Shown here piece after piece: positions 17,801 to 23,676 of a stretch of 64,000 bases of DNA (positions are counted from its first letter, which is position 1; each line of letters opens with the position of its first letter). The stretch is from Prevotella sp. UBA6994 (lineage in GTDB: Bacteria; Bacteroidota; Bacteroidia; Bacteroidales; Bacteroidaceae). The DNA lies in NCBI GenBank assembly GCA_002449845.1, contig DJXW01000031.1, forward strand, positions 1 through 64,000, in the 5' to 3' direction. The notes beneath the pieces are model-generated. The model did no database searches and was not told where the DNA came from. It worked only from the letters and a program-made list of their open reading frames with translations. Position numbers and translations under genes: made by a program.

Positions 17801-19165
17801 TCAGATTATACAGAAAAATTAGGTAACATTCTTGACTTATTTGAACAAATCTGCTATACTTTTAAAAATGATGGGCTTACACAAATTATGAACTCCTTAC
17901 CAATCTACGAGTCTGTTCGACTATTCCATCAAAATCTTGTAGGGCAGAATCGAGAATCAATTCAACGTTATCGTACTCGGTATAGTTCAGAGTCTGGAGA
18001 AAAGAAACTTTTATATGGAAGTCTACTTGTGAAATCAATTATTTACAGTAGAACCAAAACCAAAGATACAAGAAGGGCTTATAGCAATTTAACAAATCAG
18101 GAAAAGAGAGAGATAGAAAGTGTTTTGGAATATCAAAAAAACCAAGGAGATGTAAAAAGTTACGAAACACTCTTTATGTTAAAATTATATAGTTCTGAAG
18201 AATTCTCTCTTGATGAAGCTATTGATTTATTGAAAGAATGGGAATGCCAATATGTAGATGGCAATAAGAGCGGTTGGGGTTATTTAAATGCATGTTTCTA
18301 TTTGGCTGTATGTTATTGTGCAAAATCTATACAGGGTAAGGTTCAAAACAAAGAATTGTCATCTTTGGCTATGACGTATTTTAGCAAATCGGAAGAGTTT
18401 GCAAAGAAATTTGACAAAGGTACTATTCAGCCTCAGTGCTATTTTGGTGAGCGTGAAGACATTCATTGTATTGTTGACAAATATCGAAAGGATGTAGATG
18501 CGAGTACTATAACAGGTGTTATTCACAACATTAAAAATAATAAAGGTATTCTTAGAATGCAATGTGGAGTGGATGTTACATTCAATGCTAAGGGATTTGA
18601 CATAATACGAGATGAAGGACAAATATTACGAGGTGTTTTAGGCTTCTCGTATAGCGGTCCTGGATTATATGACTTTAGACTAGATACAGATGCAGGTTTA
18701 TCTGGATTAGCTTTAGACATACAAGAAGAAAAGGAGGTTTCTTATAAAGAATTAGAACAATCATATGCGCCTACTGAAGATCTTGTTGAGGAAAATATCA
18801 TAGAAGAAGATAAAACCGAACAAAAGGATGGCTTCAAACAAATAGGATACCTGGATTTATCAAAATTCTCTTCACCGACAAGGATTAAAAAATCTCCAAA
18901 AGACAAGTATTCTTCAAACAATAATAGCAATAAAAAAAATTGCTTAGTTGCAGGAAAAGATTATGAAGGTATTATTGTTATGAGTGGTAGATTAAAAAAA
19001 GTTGAATTCAACGAATATCCTTATCCATTAAAGATTGAAGATGTTGAAACAAATGAATTCTATGAGGATGAAGTTGTTATATTTACGCTTCAATCAAGGC
19101 CTAATGACAAGGATTCAAGTAAAACTTTTTGGTATGCAACTAATCTACGTATAAAAGAACAATAG
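14837..19165 (+). CDS. SAMD9-like STAND NTPase (candidate immune protein)
   Basis: A 1442-residue cytoplasmic protein. Domain order as read: N-terminal helical domain (1-170) resembling DUF4145/HEPN-type folds (FVFYLRHMRPALERFCKLI, later a Gly-Glu-Gly-Ser-His turn); a Rossmann-like, possibly SIR2-like region (about 320-410, ending YGVQISFIDATFGDFV); a P-loop NTPase with HRPGSGATTLARRL (about 502-515); a long helical TPR-like region (about 820-1200) with NLNQAFDLTPNDSDLHHMQGMLYRRR; and C-terminal OB-fold-like domains with RGVLGFSYSGPGLYDF (about 1264-1280). This order matches the SAMD9 family of predicted STAND NTPases, antiviral in animals. The usual P-loop lysine is replaced by alanine. The gene is AT-rich, has its own operator-promoter module and stands between gene remnants, suggesting acquisition. 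The nature of any toxic output is not visible. Confidence 0.65.
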   Translation: MNSLQQEFIKDYKESIAKYNSSNFVFYLRHMRPALERFCKLIIYDVLTNNSLCDDLINGNKQINCDWRAGTCEVQNIPCESKEGSSLAMLAKCVIFYKNQHLLSDEKVMKRLKKSIDSTFNEIISRYGEISGEGSHSASDEDARIKAEALEKSIWMWIRNLKKILSSNLYNFFESLPKPEVGNSEIGTEQVLNENNDFVVLDELTNRFEQLPGVNYIALLPEILTDKFGKPLSANQLKEFYRIQWNFVVDLNKKTEDGLFEQAPSVQKSSLRIITDNISEVSGISNLTNWLFAKGRVDLSGFDDTKTLRDTPKLFENVFSKIVRTGLTNDYLIFDFCGSSPKLTFRLFEKLENVFGNWDAVQERCKIISFTKDSSYQERLREWSDDYGVQISFIDATFGDFVHHIADIKPILAESNPTRLLVRGNSKDLTESRERYRAAGIEFFSPTQTKEERKWDFYSGAEITLEELDRQCDVQRTLYRIVKQRISEIIRTTRRTSVYTLRHRPGSGATTLARRLGYDIKKEDEIGIISCTVVDIRNCSNIRLTEQYLRQLSEETDNTPILAIVESKRVGREKFDNLVKRMSDAAKKVVFFYVEPFTGATYHQKENVALLESFLRNDELNRFEEKYKQLGLPERLLSDAKKNNSSLEVIDFPLMLKDNETSNNLSSYVKEWMDTLPDNLKEFCAYVGFVFKYSDLGINQTLLKPIWGDTMHPSIRFYSKEIQKALKKLLIEESTEDGTPTGIWRPRYNRFSKFILSAYKVNWEAGLSDFAKNFISLCQKAGELGSDDKDMLYSVFIIRKNADYRAIEDKGNIKNKFSLLVKDLDDTERAESLFSALVKAFPEDSIFRGHFARFLYEKTSITKEIEINDRLFADAQDNLNQAFDLTPNDSDLHHMQGMLYRRRINALARQFNRDMNEDPDCVDIREIEDCLVEWTDSAYDAFEKSIQLSPASPYGYAAESQLFKETIMLGQKLLGCNDYLFCETNPIYSDYTEKLGNILDLFEQICYTFKNDGLTQIMNSLPIYESVRLFHQNLVGQNRESIQRYRTRYSSESGEKKLLYGSLLVKSIIYSRTKTKDTRRAYSNLTNQEKREIESVLEYQKNQGDVKSYETLFMLKLYSSEEFSLDEAIDLLKEWECQYVDGNKSGWGYLNACFYLAVCYCAKSIQGKVQNKELSSLAMTYFSKSEEFAKKFDKGTIQPQCYFGEREDIHCIVDKYRKDVDASTITGVIHNIKNNKGILRMQCGVDVTFNAKGFDIIRDEGQILRGVLGFSYSGPGLYDFRLDTDAGLSGLALDIQEEKEVSYKELEQSYAPTEDLVEENIIEEDKTEQKDGFKQIGYLDLSKFSSPTRIKKSPKDKYSSNNNSNKKNCLVAGKDYEGIIVMSGRLKKVEFNEYPYPLKIEDVETNEFYEDEVVIFTLQSRPNDKDSSKTFWYATNLRIKEQ

Positions 19166-19254
19166 TTGTAAAGGCGAAGTTTTTTAGACAGAGATGGCTG
19201 TGCTGCTCCATTTGCCAATATCATATACTATCATTTGAGAACTAGAAGAAATAG

Positions 19255-19350
19255 TGTGCAAATGGGGCAGGACTTGATATCGTGTCACCTAATGAGGTGA
19301 GAGATATATTCAAGCAGCGAGTTGAAGATTTTGCAAAACTATACGAATAG
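19255..19350 (+). pseudogene. 3' remnant of a WYL-family regulator gene
   Basis: A 31-codon open stretch reads ANGAGLDIVSPNEVRDIF followed by KQRVEDFAKLYE and a stop. This is the usual end of WYL C-terminal domains (a ..ADVEVLSPEEVRERI...LY pattern). The upstream sequence in all frames is closed, so only the tail is left. It sits between the SAMD9-like gene and operator copy 2, and suggests that a regulator gene once occupied the place of the SAMD9-like gene. The rest of 19166-19384 shows nothing recognisable. Confidence 0.5.
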
Positions 19351-19384
19351 CGTATCATCTGAGGCATAATTCTTATAAGCAAAT

Positions 19385-19455
19385 GGTTCCAAATACAACG
19401 GAACCAATGTTCTAATAACAATTCTTTATTTCACGAAGAAAAGTGTATATCTTTG
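19385..19455 (+). promoter_or_regulatory. shared operator-promoter module, copy 2
   Basis: GGTTCC-N9-GGAACC at 19385-19405, then TATCTTTG at 19448-19455. The repeat centre is 53 bp upstream of the -7 box, as in copy 1. The -33 position has no TTG, which fits a need for an activator. The flanks (CAAATGGTTCCAAAT and GGAACCAATGTTCT) are nearly identical to copy 3. The early transcribed region can form a long hairpin (GCAGC at 19455 to GCTGC at 19496, with an inner CATCG/CGATG stem). Confidence 0.75.
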
Positions 19456-19526
19456 CAGCGTCAAGCCATCGACACTACCACGATGATTGATGCTGCAAAC
19501 TGTTGGTAGGATTAAAATCGAAAACA

Positions 19527-19955
19527 ATGAAAAACAAGAACACACAAAACGAAATGAACAATTCAGGAAAGGAAAACAAGAAGATGATGCAGAAAGCAAA
19601 CCAAAAGCGTATTCAAGCTGAAGCTAACGCTCGTAGAAAGATTGCAAAAAGTTGGGTTCTTCTGGCAAAAGGTGTCAAATACAAAAAGGCTGCCATTAAA
19701 GAATCATGCGACCGTTTGACTCAGATTTTAGAGGATGAACTCTTTGACGGCATTCTTCTCAACTTACATGGGCGCAATGGCATGAAGTCCTATAGTTGCC
19801 AAAAGCGAATCCTCCGCCGCATAGTTGAAAAGCGTCAAGCTCAGTCAGCACATCGTCTGGTCGGCAAAAGTGATAACAGGTTTGCAAAACAAATGCAACT
19901 TCACTGCGCAAGCCGAAGTCTAAAACAATTACAACAATATCAACTATGCTCTTGA
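19527..19955 (+). CDS. small basic protein of unknown function
   Basis: The ATG at 19527 gives 142 residues; an upstream in-frame start at 19503 is also inside the predicted transcript. The protein is strongly basic with an N-terminal Asn/Lys/Gln-rich helix (KENKKMMQKANQKRIQAEANARR) and a more ordered middle (KSWVLLAKGVKYKKAAIKESCDRLTQILEDELFDGILLN). I do not recognise a family. It has its own transcript from operator copy 2 and is followed by operator copy 3, so it is co-regulated with, but not co-transcribed with, the downstream operon. A nucleic-acid-binding accessory role is a guess from charge alone. Confidence 0.6.
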   Translation: MKNKNTQNEMNNSGKENKKMMQKANQKRIQAEANARRKIAKSWVLLAKGVKYKKAAIKESCDRLTQILEDELFDGILLNLHGRNGMKSYSCQKRILRRIVEKRQAQSAHRLVGKSDNRFAKQMQLHCASRSLKQLQQYQLCS

Positions 19956-19988
19956 TATAAAAAGGCATTGGTTCTCATCAAACAAATG

Positions 19989-20058
19989 GTTCCAAATAAA
20001 TAGGAACCAATGTTCTTATCAAAGGATTTGAAAAACAACAAAAAGAATTGTATTTTTG
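19989..20058 (+). promoter_or_regulatory. shared operator-promoter module, copy 3
   Basis: GGTTCC-N9-GGAACC at 19989-20009, TTG at 20029-20031, TATTTTTG at 20051-20058 (spacer 19). The repeat centre is 52 bp upstream of the -7 box. It drives the operon starting at 20136 with a leader of about 70 bases. Confidence 0.75.
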
Positions 20059-20135
20059 CAAAGCAATTCCGATAGAGTTGTTTTTAATAAGAGAAATAGA
20101 AGCTAAAAGTCAAACCACAAAAAACGAAGAAAGCT

Positions 20136-20582
20136 ATGATGAACAAATCGCTTCAACTCATTGCATCAAAAAGCCTTCCTGCCCTCTCGGGCGAGTCATT
20201 AACCTACAATGCTGCCAAGAACGTTTTCCTTACACTTGGTTACACCAGTGCGGCAAACAATACGTATTTTAAGGCAATTCGCTTTTCTAATCGTCTTGCG
20301 GTGTATTATGACATAGGTCAAGGATATGCACGAACGTTCCTCAACGGCATTACCTTGTTTTGTTGGAATGGTAAAAAGGCACATATCATTGCCCAAAAGT
20401 TCTGGGGAGGTGCTAACTGGGTGGATTTCTCTGAATACTTTGCTAAGCAACAAAGTATCTTGATGCTCAAGGACTTCTTGGCTGGACAGCTCAAAATGCA
20501 AGGAGCTCATGTAAGCGAACAAGAGATACTTGCTTTCTCTCGCAACATGATAGAGGAAACTCAACGTAAGCAACTTGCCTAA
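20136..20582 (+). CDS. small protein, paralogue of the next gene product
   Basis: The protein is 148 residues (start MMN; the second ATG at 20139 is possible). Its core IRFSNRLAVYYDIG, then ITLFCWNGKKAHIIAQKFW and QSILMLKDFLAGQLKMQGAHVSEQEI aligns by eye over its whole length with the product of 20644-21150 (IRFCDRIVIVEKVG; IELYAFNGQKMELIQK; SEQMVKDYLTGVMKAQRIYMSAEQI). Both look like small alpha/beta proteins without membrane segments. No family is recognised. It is the first gene of a three-gene operon with a PIF1-type helicase, driven by operator copy 3. A role as helicase partner or substrate adaptor is inference. Confidence 0.65.
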   Translation: MMNKSLQLIASKSLPALSGESLTYNAAKNVFLTLGYTSAANNTYFKAIRFSNRLAVYYDIGQGYARTFLNGITLFCWNGKKAHIIAQKFWGGANWVDFSEYFAKQQSILMLKDFLAGQLKMQGAHVSEQEILAFSRNMIEETQRKQLA

Positions 20583-20643
20583 GTTGCTTACGACTATGCG
20601 AAATGCTTAACGAATATATTAACCCTTAAAAACAAACAAGACT

Positions 20644-21150
20644 ATGGCAACATTGACAAAAGCAATCAACAAGAACCTGTTTGACAGCATCCTGCCAACA
20701 TTTGGTAATCCACGTGTTCATATCCCAGTCTGGGATGAAGGACAGAAGATGTTTATTTGTGACGAACACGAGAGCAACAGCGGACATCGATACTACATTG
20801 GTATTCGTTTCTGTGACCGTATTGTAATCGTCGAAAAGGTTGGGCTCTATCATAACTGGACCTATATTGACAGCATTGAACTCTATGCCTTCAATGGTCA
20901 GAAGATGGAACTGATTCAGAAACGCGACTACGACAAGGAGTATCGCAACGAAGCATTTATCCGACAAGAATCAGAGCAGATGGTGAAAGATTATCTGACT
21001 GGCGTGATGAAAGCTCAACGTATCTACATGTCAGCAGAACAGATTGCGACGCAAGCTTCTGAATTCGTCAACGGATGCTACAAAAGTTTCCTTGCCCCCG
21101 ACTTCAACACTCGTTTAACCCAAATACTTCCTAAAATTGAACAGCGATAA
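20644..21150 (+). CDS. small protein, paralogue of the preceding gene product
   Basis: The protein is 168 residues. It shares the strand-helix pattern of its upstream neighbour (see 20136) with a longer N terminus (FDSILPTFGNPRVHIPVWDEGQKMFICDEHE) and a longer C terminus. No catalytic motif, signal peptide or membrane segment is visible. It starts 61 bp after the first paralogue and ends 2 bp before the helicase gene, so the last two genes are tightly coupled. The pair probably arose by tandem duplication and then diverged, and may form a heteromer. Confidence 0.65.
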   Translation: MATLTKAINKNLFDSILPTFGNPRVHIPVWDEGQKMFICDEHESNSGHRYYIGIRFCDRIVIVEKVGLYHNWTYIDSIELYAFNGQKMELIQKRDYDKEYRNEAFIRQESEQMVKDYLTGVMKAQRIYMSAEQIATQASEFVNGCYKSFLAPDFNTRLTQILPKIEQR

Positions 21151-21152
21151 CA

Positions 21153-23195
21153 ATGGAGAACATGATTGATACAGAGAACAAGCAGCAGGTGATGGCTTAT
21201 GATTTGATAGCCAATACCAACAGTAGTTTTTTCCTTACTGGTAAGGCAGGAACAGGTAAGACAACATTCTTGCGTAACGTGCAAAAGATGGTAGATAAGC
21301 AGTTCGTCACATTGGCTCCTACGGGTGTTGCAGCTATCATAGCTGGTGGCGATACCATTCATTCGTTCTTCGGATTGCCGATGGAGGTATGTACACCTGG
21401 AACAATGGGCAAGATGAGTGAGGCAAGAATAATGACGTTGATTCATACTGACACCATTATTATAGATGAGGTGTCGATGGTACGATGTGACATCATGGAT
21501 GCCATTGATTACACCATGCGTAAAGTGCTTCGATCAACTCTGCCATTTGGAGGAAAGCAAGTAATCTTCGTTGGTGATATGTTCCAGTTGCCGCCAGTTG
21601 TCAAGCAGGGCGCAGAGCGTGAACTGATGCACGACCTCTACCATACCGATGACTTCTTCTTTTACAAAGCAGATGCCATCAAGCGAATGCGACTTGTGAA
21701 GATAGAGTTCCAGAAGGTGTACCGTCAGGAAGACAAGGATTTTCTGAATATCTTAGAGAATGTGAGAATGAACAGAGCTACACCCAAGAATCTGGTGCAT
21801 CTGAATGAGCGTGTCTGTCAACCAACAAAGGAGGATGGGATGGTAATTACGCTGGCATCAATTAACAGAACGGCTGACAATATCAATCAACAGTGTCTGT
21901 CAGAGATTGATGCAGAGGAGTACATCTATGAAGGAACGGTGCAGGGGAAGTTTGATGAGAAACGCTTCCCTGTAGATATGAACCTAAAATTGAAAGTGGG
22001 TGCTCAAGTGATGTTTACTCGCAACGACCAGCAAAAGCGTTGGGCAAATGGAACCATAGGCACTGTCGTCAAGTTGACCAAGGATGAAATACATGTAACT
22101 ATTGAAGATGGAAACACCTACGTTGTGCCTAACTGCACATGGGAGTCGTATAGCTATGAGTATGACAAGGATGAACGTAAGATGAAAAAGGAACTAATGG
22201 GAACCTTTACGCAGTATCCGTTGCGATTAGCTTGGGCCATCACCGTGCATAAGAGTCAGGGCATGACTTTTGAAAAGATGTATCTTGACCTGAGTCGTGG
22301 CATGTTTGCAGCAGGTCAGCTCTATGTGGCATTGAGTCGTGTGCGTTCTCTTGGTGGCTTGTTCCTCTCACGCCCTATCATTCCTCAGTATGCCCATACG
22401 AGTCGGGAGGTGTTGCAATATGCTAACGACTATAACGACGAGCAAGTGATCAACAGTGAAATCGAGAGTGGGAAGGCTGTGTATCAGTTGTTGGCTCATC
22501 ATGACTACGATGAGGCTGCAAAGCAATACCTGCTATTAGTGCAGAAGAAGGCAGAGGCTGGTGACATCAAGGAGGCGATGCAACAAGCCAAGCGATTTCT
22601 TGATACCGTTGTCTGTGATGAGCAGCTCTATGGATGTATAGATAATGTGCCAACTCGACTGAAGACTGTTAACCATTGGGCATCCAACTTCCTTGTAGCC
22701 TTGCTTAGTCTCTATGCTGGTGAGTATGAACAGGCTTTAGCGTATGTGGATAGCGTGTTGACACTGCATCAATGTCAGGAGGCTCTCTATGTAAAATCAC
22801 GTTGTTTGGCAAAACTTGAACGTTATCAAGAGGCGGATGCGGTGAATGTGCTAATGGGCGATGTCTTTGACATGTCAACACCTGATGCCAAAGTGTTATA
22901 CATGATAGCTATGCTCAATGAATTGTATATCGGTGACAATGGTCTGAACTTGATGCAGGAATTGATTAAAGCCAAACCGAAATACGATAAGGGTATCCTG
23001 TCACTTCGCTACCTGATGAAACGGAAAGGATTGGAACTTATGAAGAAATCAGATGTGTCATGCGAGTTGGTGGATGATTTCAATTCGGATATTGCAGAGG
23101 AGGAGTTTGTACAGATATTGCGAACGGCTCGCAAGAAAACACCCAAGGCGGTAGAATGCTTGTTGAGACTGATTAAAAAACAGGAGTATGACTAA
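21153..23195 (+). CDS. PIF1/RecD2-type SF1B helicase with C-terminal helical-repeat region
   Basis: The protein is 680 residues. Walker A is FFLTGKAGTGKTTFLRN (about residues 30-40); Walker B/motif II is IIIDEVSM; an FVGDMFQLPPV segment (motif III) and AWAITVHKSQGMTFEKMYLDL with LYVALSRVRSLGGLFLS (motifs V/VI) place it in the PIF1 group of 5'-3' helicases. After residue 440 a long helical region resembling TPRs follows (VINSEIESGKAVYQLLAHHDYDEAAKQYLLLVQKKAEAGD and later pairs), ending in a basic tail. It is the last gene of the operon under operator copy 3. Such stand-alone PIF1-like helicases with repeat tails are common in Bacteroidota; the linkage with two small paralogues is what stands out. 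Confidence 0.85.
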   Translation: MENMIDTENKQQVMAYDLIANTNSSFFLTGKAGTGKTTFLRNVQKMVDKQFVTLAPTGVAAIIAGGDTIHSFFGLPMEVCTPGTMGKMSEARIMTLIHTDTIIIDEVSMVRCDIMDAIDYTMRKVLRSTLPFGGKQVIFVGDMFQLPPVVKQGAERELMHDLYHTDDFFFYKADAIKRMRLVKIEFQKVYRQEDKDFLNILENVRMNRATPKNLVHLNERVCQPTKEDGMVITLASINRTADNINQQCLSEIDAEEYIYEGTVQGKFDEKRFPVDMNLKLKVGAQVMFTRNDQQKRWANGTIGTVVKLTKDEIHVTIEDGNTYVVPNCTWESYSYEYDKDERKMKKELMGTFTQYPLRLAWAITVHKSQGMTFEKMYLDLSRGMFAAGQLYVALSRVRSLGGLFLSRPIIPQYAHTSREVLQYANDYNDEQVINSEIESGKAVYQLLAHHDYDEAAKQYLLLVQKKAEAGDIKEAMQQAKRFLDTVVCDEQLYGCIDNVPTRLKTVNHWASNFLVALLSLYAGEYEQALAYVDSVLTLHQCQEALYVKSRCLAKLERYQEADAVNVLMGDVFDMSTPDAKVLYMIAMLNELYIGDNGLNLMQELIKAKPKYDKGILSLRYLMKRKGLELMKKSDVSCELVDDFNSDIAEEEFVQILRTARKKTPKAVECLLRLIKKQEYD

Positions 23196-23302
23196 TATAC
23201 AATGAAATATTCCTACAAAAATTTTTCGTGAAAAATCTCAAATTAGATGTGAAGGAAGCAGAATTGTTGTGTTTCCGATGTGAAAATATGGTTTTTTACT
23301 CG

Positions 23303-23380
23303 TAATATATATAGTTATTGTCGTAACTATGTATGTTACGAGCGTAACTATATATGTTAGCGAGCTAACTATATATGTTA
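23303..23380. repeat. 21-bp-period palindromic repeat, locus 1 (4 units)
   Basis: Four copies of a 15-bp near-palindrome, TAACTATATATGTTA or close variants, start at 23303, 23324, 23345 and 23366, each separated by 6 bp (TTGTCG, CGAGCG, GCGAGC). The flank TTATGAATGCC with AAAAATGATGCTTTT recurs inverted at locus 3. The exact period of two helical turns resembles binding-site iterons. Confidence 0.9.
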
Positions 23381-23599
23381 TGAATGCCTAAAAATGATGC
23401 TTTTTCTGCATAAATCCATCCAATATATGTGCATAAATATACGGTCTGATTTTTAATGCCTTGTAAATCATGTGGTTAGGGATAAGCCAAAAAATAGCAT
23501 TTTTTGAACCGACGGAAAGGTTGATGGAAAATATCGCAAAATAGAGAGCCCTTTTTGGCACTTTTTATTGACAAATAGGAGGAGTGGCTATTTCAAGAT

Positions 23600-23643
23600 T
23601 TTGTCTCACGACTTAGGTGCTTAAACCCAAGTCGTGAGACAAA
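23600..23643 (-). terminator. strong hairpin after the GH115 gene
   Basis: Perfect 15-bp arms (TTTGTCTCACGACTT at 23600-23614 and its complement at 23629-23643) with a 14-base loop, 33 bp beyond the GH115 stop. There is no long T run, but the position between convergent genes fits a bidirectional terminator. Confidence 0.6.
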
Positions 23644-23676
23644 TCAAGTATGTCTTTTTGCTCAGAATCTTTCTTT

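Larger units (their letters stand above)
23196..23676. other. intergenic region with periodic repeat and hairpin
   Basis: It contains the 21-bp-period repeat (23303-23380), the hairpin at 23600-23643, and otherwise AT-rich sequence without genes. Confidence 0.6.

Noticed and set aside
23303..23380. CRISPR array
   Set aside because: Units are 15 bp with constant-like 6-bp spacers, palindromic and short; no cas genes in the window.
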